The position numbers and the translations under genes are program-made. From NCBI GenBank assembly GCA_044227505.1, contig JBGAWP010000046.1:1-31348 (forward strand): 31,348 bases of DNA. The letters run 5' to 3'. The notes below the pieces were generated by a model that worked only from the letters and a program-made list of their open reading frames with translations, searched no databases and was not told the origin of the DNA. Numbering within the stretch: position 1 is the stretch's first letter; every line of letters begins with the position of its first letter. This document shows positions 9,724 through 18,305 of the stretch, one piece after another. The stretch comes from UBA7236 sp044227505 (lineage in GTDB: Bacteria; Bacteroidota; Bacteroidia; Chitinophagales; BACL12).

Positions 9724-9731
9724 CAAAGTTA
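9724..9731 (-). promoter_or_regulatory. TAnnTTTG box upstream of the SBBP gene
   Basis: TAACTTTG on the minus strand is an exact match to the Bacteroidota -7 element, ending 15 nt before the ATG. No TTG with the usual 17-23 bp spacing is present (the nearest is 26 bp), so the match rests on one element. The leader would be only about 10 nt. Confidence 0.4.
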
Positions 9732-9990
9732 GTATCAATGTCACTTTAAAAAGATGACAAAAATTACCTTTTTCCAATGATTCCGGATGTTCATAATTAA
9801 TTGTGTATACATATATAAATAATTTAGATGTATTCTAATTAGCGTGAACGTCAAGCTCAAATAGTGTTAGCAATCAAAAAAAGAAAAGAAAAATATATTT
9901 TATCACGTATTTACTAATATTTATGATTGTCAATTTCCGCATAATTTAAATTAGAAATTGAAGTATAAAAAGCTTGATGCCGGATTAAAC

Positions 9991-10022
9991 AAAAAAAAGA
10001 GGGACACAAGGCCCCTCCTTTT
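9991..10022 (-). terminator. Terminator of the DUF4331 operon
   Basis: On the minus strand, AAAAGGAGGGG pairs with CCCTCTTTT through a one-base bulge, followed by a run of eight T. It lies 19 bp past the stop of the 768-residue DUF4331 gene. Confidence 0.75.
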
Positions 10023-10040
10023 AGAACACACAAGCTACTT

Positions 10041-12347
10041 TTATTTGTTAACGATCACTTTATCGATAACCTGGTTTTCACCATTTTTAATTTGAACAAA
10101 ATAAACACCGCTTTCAAGATTTCCTAAATTCAATGAATAAGAATTAATTCCTGAAACTGCTTCTTTTACTTCGCTGATATATTTTTTTCCTGTAATATCT
10201 AATACACTGATTGTAACGGAACCTGCATCATCAGTTAAGTAACTAACTGTAATGGATTCTGTTGCAGGATTAGGGAAAATTTCCATCATGTTATTCAGGA
10301 TTTCACCCTCTCTGCAAGGAGTTGAGAATGGGAACCATGCAGAATATAATTTTCCCGTTTCAGGGCAATGAACAAGAATACGATATTCGTAAGCTGTGCA
10401 AGGAGTTAATCCACCCAAAGTATGGAAGTTTGCAACCACAGGTACTTTAGTAGGAGAACCACCACCTGCCAATCTGTATTCAATGCGATACGAAGTTCCT
10501 TCTTCCGCACTCCAGCTTAAAAATACTGTAGTTGCATCCACTGTTGTTGCAGTTAAAGATGTAGGTGCATCACATTCTGTTTCGCCTAAATAATCCACAG
10601 TTAGACCACCACATTTACCGTCGCCGGCCCAAGGGTTTTGAACGTAAGGGAATTTAGTTTTGAATGCTGCGTCGTTTGCTTCAACTCCGGTTGTATATAA
10701 ATAAACATCCAATAGATCTGTAGTTACAGGTGAAGGATCAACTAATGGATCATAATCGTCATACCACAATCCGATCGCAGCTAATACAATACCGCTGACT
10801 GCTTGTAATTCGATACGTGTAACATCGTCTTCCAAACGGCGACCGTTAGGGAAACCATCCATATTGGGAATGAATTCCAAAGATGCTGTTGCTGTATACG
10901 TAGGATCAGTTAAACCTAAAACCGCTGCCTGAACAAGACCTAAAGAACTGAAATTAGGATCTGTTCTTGGGGTTGGAGGTACAGCCATGTTCAAGCGAAG
11001 CATATCACCACCATTCGGTAAAAAGTTATTGATAAAAGGTTTACCTACTGCAAGTGGATTCCCTGCTTTCCCTGTAGCTAATTGATAAGGCGGAAAATTT
11101 GGTGCACCTGTAAAAAATATTGGCCAAAGGTCAACAGAACGAGGTTTACCTGCTGCCGGTAATAATAAAGTACCGTAAATAGCATCATCCAAAGCAGTTC
11201 CTGCAACAGCTGCAGTTCCTTTTAGTGGCCATAAACCATCAGCGCCATTGCTGAAGTTATAAGCTCCTAAGGAAGCTTTTTGAATTCTCAAGGCAGAAAG
11301 TCCCGGAACTGCTCCACCAAATAATGCATCATCCATATATAATCCCAATTCAGGATTAAAGAAATACTCAAAATGAGCAGGATCTTCACCATAAGGTGAT
11401 AAAGAATTCCAATAATCTTTTTGTCCGATTGGAATAACTGCCTCATTAGTTAAAGGCATACCTAAACGAGAAACCTGGATCCAGTCGCCGGAAGCTGTTT
11501 CAGTTCCGTCGCCATTTAAGGTTCTCATTGCTGGGCGACTAGCACTTGCCCATACTCCGATCACGAAATCACTATCGAGAATATCATCAGCCATTGCTGC
11601 CGTTAAACCATCTTTTTGTAAAGAAGAAATAGGAATCTGCAATGCAATTACGTGCACATTCATACAAGCAACACCATCATGAGAGGTTCCACCTGCTCTC
11701 GGAGCATCACCAAGGTCGAAAATACCGCCCAGGTCAACAAAAAATGGATCATCAGCAGGACCGGCATATACTTTTCCTCCACCGGGCAATGCAGTAACTG
11801 CATCAGCGATAAGACTATAGTATGAAGTTCCAAGACCAACAACAGGATCGTTGATCGAACGTGCTCCGATATTCGGTGGAGGTACCATTCCATCGGTAAC
11901 TAATGTTGTGAAAGTAACACCACCATCAGTACTTCTTTCCAATAAATATGTCATTTTGATATTTTCTGCACCTAAACGGATATTGAAGAAGGTGGTAGGA
12001 TCTTCATCTGTTCTTGTGAAGGTGAATCGAAATATAATATCATCACCCAGGGTAGCAATATTATTATCGATATGAATTTCATAACGGATATTTTCTCCGA
12101 AAGTGGAGTAATTCGGTCCACCTTGTGGCAATTGCAAAGGGATATAATTCGCAATTATTGTGATCATATCCGGATTGTCGGGACTGCGGAAGGCGTATAG
12201 GTCCGTATTATCAGCCAACGGATCGTCGGCAATAAGCGGAGCCTCTCTATGGCTTGAAGCCGAGGCGCGGAAAGAACCTGCAAACATCATCAGTGCGATG
12301 AGTATTGCACTTAACTTTCCTGTATTATTTATAAATATCTTTTTCAT
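10041..12347 (-). CDS. DUF4331 protein with Fn3 module and T9SS sorting domain
   Basis: A 768-residue secreted protein. A signal peptide (about 1-30) is followed directly by the DUF4331 signature ASSHREAPLIADDPLADNTD and DLYAFRSPD. The DUF4331 region spans about 31-575 and includes GDWIQVSRLGMPL, YNFSNGADGLWPLKGTAAV and GGDMLRLNM. A Fn3-like module follows (about 587-676, APTSLTATTVDATTVFLSWS), then a T9SS type A sorting domain from about 691 (IFPNPATES to the end). It is the downstream gene of a tandem pair, 26 bp after its paralogue, and is followed by a terminator. The first about 570 residues align to the paralogue, while the Fn3 and T9SS parts are unique to this copy. The biochemical role of DUF4331 is not established; secretion is well supported. 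Confidence 0.92.
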   Translation of the reverse strand: MKKIFINNTGKLSAILIALMMFAGSFRASASSHREAPLIADDPLADNTDLYAFRSPDNPDMITIIANYIPLQLPQGGPNYSTFGENIRYEIHIDNNIATLGDDIIFRFTFTRTDEDPTTFFNIRLGAENIKMTYLLERSTDGGVTFTTLVTDGMVPPPNIGARSINDPVVGLGTSYYSLIADAVTALPGGGKVYAGPADDPFFVDLGGIFDLGDAPRAGGTSHDGVACMNVHVIALQIPISSLQKDGLTAAMADDILDSDFVIGVWASASRPAMRTLNGDGTETASGDWIQVSRLGMPLTNEAVIPIGQKDYWNSLSPYGEDPAHFEYFFNPELGLYMDDALFGGAVPGLSALRIQKASLGAYNFSNGADGLWPLKGTAAVAGTALDDAIYGTLLLPAAGKPRSVDLWPIFFTGAPNFPPYQLATGKAGNPLAVGKPFINNFLPNGGDMLRLNMAVPPTPRTDPNFSSLGLVQAAVLGLTDPTYTATASLEFIPNMDGFPNGRRLEDDVTRIELQAVSGIVLAAIGLWYDDYDPLVDPSPVTTDLLDVYLYTTGVEANDAAFKTKFPYVQNPWAGDGKCGGLTVDYLGETECDAPTSLTATTVDATTVFLSWSAEEGTSYRIEYRLAGGGSPTKVPVVANFHTLGGLTPCTAYEYRILVHCPETGKLYSAWFPFSTPCREGEILNNMMEIFPNPATESITVSYLTDDAGSVTISVLDITGKKYISEVKEAVSGINSYSLNLGNLESGVYFVQIKNGENQVIDKVIVNK

Positions 12348-12373
12348 TTTTTAAATTTTTCTGAGGTTTGGAA

Positions 12374-14143
12374 TTAATATTCAAAATCTACTGAAGTTCC
12401 TCTCCAAGGTGCTGCCAGGTAAGGGAACGCGGTTTGGAATGGTGCATCATTGTGTTCAACACGTGTTGTATAATTGATCACATCGCGCATATCTCTAGTT
12501 AAAGGAGATGCATCTGTTAATGGATCATAATCATCATACCACAAACCAATAGCAGCTAAAACGATTCCGCTCACAGCTTGTAATTCGATACGTGTTACAT
12601 CATCTTCCAAACGACGACCATTAGGGAATCCATCCATATTTGGAATAGCTTCCAGATCAGCAGTTGTATTAAAAGGAGCGACAGTTAAACCAATTACAGC
12701 TGCAGCTAATAATCCTTCAGTACTAAAGAATGGACTTGTGCGATCTGTAACCGGAGTTGCCATATTCAGACGCAACATATCTCCACCGTTTGGTAAGAAA
12801 TTATTTACGAAAGGTTTACCGGCAGCAAGTGGGTTACCTGCTTTTCCTGTAGCCAATTGATATGGCGGAAAATTAGGAGCACCGGTAAAAAATAATGGCC
12901 AAAGGTCAACAGAACGAGGTTTACCTGCAGCAGGCAATAATAATGTACCGTAAATAGCATCATCTAAAGCAGTTCCTGCAACAGCTGCAGTTCCTTTAAG
13001 TGGCCACAAACCATCAGCACCATTGCTAAAATTATAAGCACCTAAAGAAGCTTTTTGTATGCGCAATTTTTGGAAAGCAGGAACGGCAGTTCCGAATAAT
13101 GCATCATCCATATACAAACCCAATTCAGGATTGTAGAAATATTCAAAATGTGCTGCATCTTCTGCGTAAGGTGATAATGAATTCCAATAATCTTTTTCGC
13201 CAAGTGGTATTACTGCTTCATTTGATAAAGGCATTCCTAAACGGGAAACCTGTATCCAATCGCCGCTGGCAGATTCTGTTCCGTCGCCATTTAAAGTGCG
13301 GATTGCTCTGCGGCTTGCACTAGCCCAAACTCCGATCACAAAATTGCCATCAAGAATGTTTTCAGCCATATCAGGGCTCAAACCATCTTTTTGCAACATG
13401 CTGATCGGAACCTGAATTGCAATGGTATGGGTATTAAAATGTCCAAGACCATCCTTAGGATTTTCGCCTGCACGTGGTGAATTTCCTAAATCGAAAATAC
13501 CACCAAGGTCAACAAAAAATGGATCGTCAACCGGTCCGCAAAATACTTTTTCGCCGGTAACTGCAGTTGCAATAGCTGCAGTCATCAGATCTTCATAAGA
13601 AGCTGCACCCAATCCTACAACAGCATCTTCAATGGAGCGTGCGCCTATGTTGATAGCAGGAACCACACCGTCGGTAACAATGGTCATAAATGTTACGCCA
13701 CCATCAGTGCTTTTTTCTAAGGTGTAAGTTGTTTTCAGGTTTTCCGCACCTAATCTGATACTGAAGAAGGTTGTTGGGTCTTCGTTAGTACGGGTAAAGG
13801 TTGCGCGATAAATAATATCGTCACCGGGGGTAGCGATATCATTATCAATGTGTATTTCATAACGGATGTTTTCGCCGAAGTGATTGTAATTAGGCCCGCC
13901 AAAAGGAATTTCGGCAGGAATAAAGTTGGCAATGATAGTAACTGTGTTCGGATCATCCGGACTCCGGAATACATAGAGATCAGTGTTGTCGGCAAGAGGA
14001 TCATTAGCGATAAGCGGAGCCTCTCTGTGACTCGATGCTAATGCCTGTGTCGCCATCAACCCTGACGCCATGAATAAGCAGGATAGTGCTGCATTTTTCA
14101 TCAGCTTTTTAGGCTGGGTTAAAAATTGTTTCATGCTAAACAT
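12374..14143 (-). CDS. DUF4331 protein without a T9SS tail
   Basis: A 589-residue protein consisting of a signal peptide and a DUF4331 domain only. The start of the mature part, ASSHREAPLIANDPLADNTD, is almost the same as in the paralogue. It ends at WRGTSVDFEY with no Fn3 and no sorting domain, so it should stay periplasmic or be handled differently from its neighbour. The annotated start gives a 37-residue leader; the Met at residue 4 (14134) would also give a sound signal peptide. A block of about 105 residues, from RIQKASLGAYNF to DMLRLNMA, differs from the paralogue at only a few positions. It is the first gene of the two-gene operon. No clear TAnnTTTG element was found upstream. Confidence 0.9.
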   Translation of the reverse strand: MFSMKQFLTQPKKLMKNAALSCLFMASGLMATQALASSHREAPLIANDPLADNTDLYVFRSPDDPNTVTIIANFIPAEIPFGGPNYNHFGENIRYEIHIDNDIATPGDDIIYRATFTRTNEDPTTFFSIRLGAENLKTTYTLEKSTDGGVTFMTIVTDGVVPAINIGARSIEDAVVGLGAASYEDLMTAAIATAVTGEKVFCGPVDDPFFVDLGGIFDLGNSPRAGENPKDGLGHFNTHTIAIQVPISMLQKDGLSPDMAENILDGNFVIGVWASASRRAIRTLNGDGTESASGDWIQVSRLGMPLSNEAVIPLGEKDYWNSLSPYAEDAAHFEYFYNPELGLYMDDALFGTAVPAFQKLRIQKASLGAYNFSNGADGLWPLKGTAAVAGTALDDAIYGTLLLPAAGKPRSVDLWPLFFTGAPNFPPYQLATGKAGNPLAAGKPFVNNFLPNGGDMLRLNMATPVTDRTSPFFSTEGLLAAAVIGLTVAPFNTTADLEAIPNMDGFPNGRRLEDDVTRIELQAVSGIVLAAIGLWYDDYDPLTDASPLTRDMRDVINYTTRVEHNDAPFQTAFPYLAAPWRGTSVDFEY

Positions 14144-14582
14144 TTAAAGGTTAGAAAAATTTGTTTTGCAGCATATACGGAAGAAAGTATGTAGTTGGAT
14201 TTACAGGAACGTATTATTTATTTGCAAGGGATATTATTACAACAGTAAAAAAATTAAATTCCTTTTTTATAAAATTAACAGGTAATTGATCCCTCACTAC
14301 AATCATTATTGTATATAAAACACCAACTTTTTATACAGCAACTTTCAATAAATCTCTTTTAAAGTGTAGTCTGCTAAGATTGCAATGGGCAAAAATTCAT
14401 TACAAAACACAGTCAATTCTCCAATTTTTTCTGATTTAAAATTATTCTATCTAGTTGGTTTTCAACACTTTATGCTTATTTTAGAAGTATGCAAACAAAC
14501 TATAAAATAGCACAAAATAAATAGTCAATTATTTTCCTCCATTGTAGTTTCGAATTATTAATTAACTAAAAAAAACACGACT
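14144..14582. other. AT-rich non-coding region
   Basis: This 439-bp stretch separates the divergent DUF4331 operon and the 33-aa micro-gene. It should hold both promoters. I see only an imperfect box TAGTTTCG at 14545-14552 (one mismatch from TAnnTTTG), 30 nt before the micro-gene. A 41-codon open frame at 14385-14510 has no coding signature. No RNA gene was recognised. Confidence 0.4.
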
Positions 14583-14684
14583 ATGTCAAAAAAACACAAC
14601 CACGCATTTTTTTCTCAATGGGAAATTATCGCAACACTTACAGCATTTAGCTTTGGAATCTGGTGGGATATTATCTTCGGATAA
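14583..14684 (+). CDS. Small membrane protein, 33 residues
   Basis: ATG to TAA encodes 33 residues: a polar basic start (MSKKHNHAFFSQWE) and one hydrophobic segment (residues about 15-32, IIATLTAFSFGIWWDIIFG). This is a single-pass membrane micro-protein plan with the positive charges at the N-terminus. Support for its being real: the start is preceded by an A-rich TTAATTAACTAAAAAAAAC tract of the kind common before Bacteroidota genes, an imperfect -7 box lies at 14545-14552, and a strong plus-strand terminator begins 24 bp past the stop. It lies in a region with no other gene on that strand, so the terminator has no other owner. I recognise no family. An assembly or regulatory subunit of a membrane complex is one possibility, but inference only. 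Confidence 0.55.
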   Translation: MSKKHNHAFFSQWEIIATLTAFSFGIWWDIIFG

Positions 14685-14691
14685 AGAAATC

Positions 14692-16287
14692 TCAACCGGT
14701 CTTTTTTAAGGGGGTGGATATTTTCACCCCCTTTTCTTTTTGAAATTGCTGAAGAAATTTAATTCTTGTTTCTGCCCATTTCTTAATATCAAACATTCTA
14801 TAAAACTGATCATTATAGGAGCACACTTCCGACTCTCCCTTCATTAGATTATTTATCAATTTATTTAATATATCGATATGGTGATTAAACCTGCTTTTAT
14901 TTGCCAGTTGCCTTAGGCAATTACTTAAATTTAATTCGATAGGAAGATTTTCATTTTTAATCCGAAGCCTTCTCTGCAAACTTTCTGCCTGCATTTTAAA
15001 TAATTTAGTTGATTCAACCATTTGATATTTAATGTCCAAAGGTTGTAGTAAATAAAGACTTAGGGTATACAGCAGTTCAGAAAAAAATAAGACATCTTCC
15101 CTTTCATGAGTTTCCTCTTGCATCAATTCTGCATAACAATTTATTACAGTTTTATATTGCTCTGTAGCAAAAAATCCTTTTATAACTACAAAAATAAATG
15201 CCGTAAAGTGTCCTTTTTGAATCCTCCATGGCCTCAATTTAAGTAACATGAGTTGTTTATGTAAAATTTCATCATCTTGCTTTAATTGTTCTGTTGCCAA
15301 CGAAAGGCTGATTTTATAATTATTTAAAACAAAGAGATTATGTTCTTTATTTAATCCAAGGTTTAAACAAATTGTATTATATTGTTTTATATAATTTTCT
15401 GCTTCTGCAAATGATTTTAATAAAAGGCAAATGTTGATCATATCAGCAATTTCGGATAGAAATTGTTGTGAGTGCAGTTTTAGGTTAACTTCCTCTTCCA
15501 TTCGCATAATATCAATTAATAATAATTGATATTTATATGTTTCATGATAATTCCCAGCAATTCTGAACAACCAACTGAGTGACTTATATAATAATGATCT
15601 ATATAAAAAGTTATCTGAATTTACCGGCATAAAACCCTGAACCTTTGATAACAGATATTCCAATCGTTCCCTTTGCAATTTTGTTTTGATAACTACAGTA
15701 TTGCGAGCAAGTAGTCCAACCTGCATATTAAAGTCAAACAATCTATTATATAATTCAGATTCATTAATAAACTTTGAAGATTCTTTTAAAATGATTTGGA
15801 CACTTTGCTCGGTATCCTGACTTTCGATAAAAGGAAGTAGTGAAAGTTTTTTATAGTTAATTATTGTAAAATATAAGGGGTCGCTAAAATTTCGGGGTTT
15901 TTTATCAACTGAACAGAGAATTTTATAGGCCTCCTCCCTTAATCCTTTTTTTATCAGGATATCTGCATGGTCAAGCTTTTGCTGCAGTGAATCTTTTCCT
16001 TGTAATTCAATATAGCGCAAAGTTTCTAAAATAAAAAATTTCAATTGTGTTCGCACATTTTCAAATGCGTGTTTGCTTTGCATTTTAGTGTGAGTCCATA
16101 CCCAACGATTGTAAATCATTTCTTCATCAAACGTTGGATTTTTTAATATGAGTTTGTATAGCTTTATAAAGGATGCGGGTCCATTTTTATTATACTTAAT
16201 TAATGATCGTTGTTCGAATACCTGTTTTTCATTTGCATTAAGGCCATTAATCAAATATTGTAATGTTTGAAAGGATGACTTATACAT
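14692..16287 (-). CDS. Helical-repeat (TPR-like) protein of unknown function, paralogue B
   Basis: A 531-residue all-helical, apparently cytoplasmic protein with no signal peptide. The N-terminus (YLINGLNANEKQVFEQRS, then FIKLYKLILKNPTFDEEMIYNRW) matches the layout of paralogue C (LIRSMGKPEKRYFTL, then YAKLFQLIETQEYYDEAALL). At about 105-125 both carry a helical DILI(K/N)KGL-type segment. The end (IKKWAETRIKFLQ) again places a Trp near the C-terminus. It is head-to-head with the collagen-like T9SS cargo at 16736. Its last dozen codons (KGVKISTPLKKTG) are written across the terminator hairpin of the convergent micro-gene. A TAAATTTG promoter with a leader of about 180 nt is predicted. Function unknown; protein-protein scaffold or regulator are the likeliest ideas. 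Confidence 0.85.
   Translation of the reverse strand: MYKSSFQTLQYLINGLNANEKQVFEQRSLIKYNKNGPASFIKLYKLILKNPTFDEEMIYNRWVWTHTKMQSKHAFENVRTQLKFFILETLRYIELQGKDSLQQKLDHADILIKKGLREEAYKILCSVDKKPRNFSDPLYFTIINYKKLSLLPFIESQDTEQSVQIILKESSKFINESELYNRLFDFNMQVGLLARNTVVIKTKLQRERLEYLLSKVQGFMPVNSDNFLYRSLLYKSLSWLFRIAGNYHETYKYQLLLIDIMRMEEEVNLKLHSQQFLSEIADMINICLLLKSFAEAENYIKQYNTICLNLGLNKEHNLFVLNNYKISLSLATEQLKQDDEILHKQLMLLKLRPWRIQKGHFTAFIFVVIKGFFATEQYKTVINCYAELMQEETHEREDVLFFSELLYTLSLYLLQPLDIKYQMVESTKLFKMQAESLQRRLRIKNENLPIELNLSNCLRQLANKSRFNHHIDILNKLINNLMKGESEVCSYNDQFYRMFDIKKWAETRIKFLQQFQKEKGVKISTPLKKTG
14708..14740 (+). terminator. Terminator of the 33-aa gene, inside an opposing CDS
   Basis: AAGGGGGTG at 14708-14716 pairs with CACCCCCTT at 14725-14733, followed on the plus strand by TTCTTTTT. 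The minus strand shows no T run after the hairpin. The hairpin therefore serves the plus-strand micro-gene although it lies within the last codons of the minus-strand gene. Confidence 0.75.
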
Positions 16288-16735
16288 CTTATTTTTTGTT
16301 TTGAATTAAAAAAAAGCAGTGAATTCATAAGAAGTTTCCTTTTACGCTTCAAAGGAAATTAAAAGAAATGATAACGCTATTACTAAAAACGCAAATATGA
16401 GTATAGTTAAATTCGTTCATTTTCAAATGACCAACGAATTGTTACGCATTGAGAATCAAATAGTTATACACAAATTTATGACATAATTACAGGATACAAT
16501 TCGAATTTTTGTATTGTTTGTGACTTATTCTCTGGCTAATTCTGCATTTTAATTATTCACCGCATTGATCCCTTTATTAAAACTTATATGAAGTTTATTA
16601 TCATGTTTTAATATAAATCAATTTAAAATAAATGCCAATGAAGATAAAAAAAAATCGCAAACATTTTAATTGCAAATTTCAAAAACTTGTCATTTGCAAA
16701 AACATTAATTAATTAAATAACATAAAATTTTTATT
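16288..16735. other. Divergent intergenic region, 448 bp
   Basis: It separates helical-repeat paralogue B (-) from the collagen-like cargo (+). One minus-strand promoter is visible at 16471-16499. I see no clear TAnnTTTG for the plus-strand gene. The stretch just before 16736 is very A/T-rich with repeated GCAAA(T/C) words (about 16655-16700). No gene or RNA is supported. Confidence 0.4.
16471..16499 (-). promoter_or_regulatory. Predicted promoter of helical-repeat paralogue B
   Basis: On the minus strand TTG (16499-16497), 18 bp, then TAAATTTG (16478-16471), an exact -7 match. Transcription would start near 16465, leaving a leader of about 178 nt, long for this window. Confidence 0.4.
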
Positions 16736-18172
16736 ATGAAAAAAAATTTTCAAATATTTATTGTGGCCATGCTTTGCCTGCTCCTCGGGCAAACGCTAAT
16801 GGCTCAGAATACTTTTCCTGGGACAGGGAATGTGGGTGTGGGTACAACCACACCCGCTGCCTCTGCCATTTTGGAAGTAAGAAGTAATACCCAGGGGATC
16901 CTGATTCCGAGAATGTCGCAGATCAAGCGTGAAGCAATTGTTGATCCTGCACTCGGACTCATCGTTTTTCAAACTACAACCCCAAAAGGCATTTATCTGT
17001 ATTTGGGGTCAGGTTGGCAACAGATGGGGCAACAAGGAGATATGGGATTAACCGGACCAGCCGGACCTACCGGTGCTACCGGACCTATGGGGCCTGAAGG
17101 CCCTGCCGGTGCTGATGGATTAAATGGAGCTGTTGGTGCAACAGGTGCTACAGGTCCAATGGGTCCTATGGGTCCTGAAGGTCCTGCAGGTGCTGACGGA
17201 GTTGATGGAACTAATGGTATTGACGGAGTAAACGGACTTGATGGCGCAACTGGTGCTACAGGTCCAATGGGCCCTGAAGGTCCCGCAGGTCCTGCCGGTG
17301 CTGATGGTGCTGATGGATTCCTAACAGCTGGATCCGCTTCAGGTAATACTCCATTTTGGGATGGAACTGATTGGATCACTAACAGCAGCAATCTTTATAA
17401 TGCCGGAAGTAATATTGGAATTGGAACTACCACACCGAATCACCAATTAGAACTTTCAACTGATGATGCTGCAAAACCAGGAACAAACACCTGGACAGTT
17501 GTATCAGATCAGAGATTAAAAGAAAACATTAATGCGTATGAAGGTGGACTTTCTGAAGTTCTCAAAATCAATCCGGTAACATTTCACTATAATGTGAAAT
17601 CAGGATTTGATACAAACCCGGAATATGTTGGGGTTTTAGCACAGGAACTTCAAAAAGTAGCACCAAGTATGGTGAACAATTTCACCAAAGAAGGTGAACA
17701 GTATTTAGCAATAAATAATGGCGAGATGACTTATATGCTCATAAACGCTGTTAAAGATCTGAACACTCAGGTTTCTGAAAATAATATTGAAATTGAAAAT
17801 TTAAATTCAAAAATTGAATTATTGGAAGAACAACTTGAAAAAGTAAATACTGCAATTTTCGGTGAAGGAAGTAACGATGGTGCAGCAATTATCAATGTAG
17901 GAGCAACAAGCAATTCAATGCTTGGACAAAATGTACCTAATCCATTTGATAATAGCACTTTAATCCCTTTCCGCATCCCTAAAAATTGTTCCGATGCAAG
18001 TATAATGATAACTGATGCTGTTTATGGAAAAGTAATTTCTGTAATTCCAATTTCCTGTGATGAAACACACGTAAGTGTTGACGCTGGAACTTTGGCAAGC
18101 GGAGTTTACAGTTACACACTCATCGTAAATGGAGTTGTAATAGAAACCAAAGAAATGGTATTATCAAAATAA
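16736..18172 (+). CDS. Collagen-like T9SS-secreted protein with S74 chaperone domain
   Basis: A 478-residue secreted protein. The signal peptide (1-24, cut after MAQ) is followed by a fibre-like head (GNVGVGTTTPAASAILEV). An unbroken Gly-X-Y tract of 32 triplets runs from about 98 to 193, rich in GPM, GPE, GPA and GAT triplets, which should form a collagen triple helix. After a second GIGTTTP motif (about 228-234) comes an S74-type intramolecular chaperone domain (SDQRLKENI at 257-265, with the family's Ser/Lys pair as S257 and K262, then YVGVLAQELQKVAP). A trimeric-looking coiled coil (about 340-375) and a T9SS type A sorting domain (from about 399, NVPNPF) complete it. The design resembles phage tail fibres and suggests a trimeric surface fibre. 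It is head-to-head with helical-repeat paralogue B and followed by a strong terminator. Confidence 0.92.
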   Translation: MKKNFQIFIVAMLCLLLGQTLMAQNTFPGTGNVGVGTTTPAASAILEVRSNTQGILIPRMSQIKREAIVDPALGLIVFQTTTPKGIYLYLGSGWQQMGQQGDMGLTGPAGPTGATGPMGPEGPAGADGLNGAVGATGATGPMGPMGPEGPAGADGVDGTNGIDGVNGLDGATGATGPMGPEGPAGPAGADGADGFLTAGSASGNTPFWDGTDWITNSSNLYNAGSNIGIGTTTPNHQLELSTDDAAKPGTNTWTVVSDQRLKENINAYEGGLSEVLKINPVTFHYNVKSGFDTNPEYVGVLAQELQKVAPSMVNNFTKEGEQYLAINNGEMTYMLINAVKDLNTQVSENNIEIENLNSKIELLEEQLEKVNTAIFGEGSNDGAAIINVGATSNSMLGQNVPNPFDNSTLIPFRIPKNCSDASIMITDAVYGKVISVIPISCDETHVSVDAGTLASGVYSYTLIVNGVVIETKEMVLSK

Positions 18173-18198
18173 GTGTGCAATTATAGTGTTTAATGTGG

Positions 18199-18233
18199 AA
18201 GAGTTCGCAATAATATGCGAACTCTTTTTTTTT
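18199..18233 (+). terminator. Terminator after the collagen-like gene
   Basis: A perfect 11-bp stem, AAGAGTTCGCA at 18199-18209 with TGCGAACTCTT at 18216-18226 and a 6-nt loop, followed by a T run to 18233. It isolates the collagen-like gene from the peptidase gene downstream. Confidence 0.9.
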
Positions 18234-18305
18234 ATAATTTGTAGGTCTTAACTATTAAAATCTTTATAGTTATTGGAGCCAATTTCCTAATTTCGTGCTT
18301 AAAAA

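Larger units (their letters stand above)
9709..10040. other. Intergenic region, 332 bp
   Basis: It holds the promoter box of the SBBP gene (9724-9731) and, at its other end, the terminator of the DUF4331 operon (9991-10022). In the AT-rich stretch of about 9740-9985 I see no supported gene, RNA or repeat. Confidence 0.5.

Noticed and set aside
14385..14510. 41-codon plus-strand frame upstream of the micro-gene
   Set aside because: AT-rich composition, no ribosome-binding or promoter signal, no membrane or domain plan; the reading frame is likely chance.
16632..16712. 26-codon frame (MPMKIKKNRKH...) before the collagen-like gene
   Set aside because: Lys/Asn-rich translation of A-rich leader DNA; no own terminator or motif.
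16993..17391. 132-residue Pro-rich minus-strand frame
   Set aside because: It is the antisense of the collagen Gly-X-Y tract; repeated GGTCC codons keep the opposite frame open.
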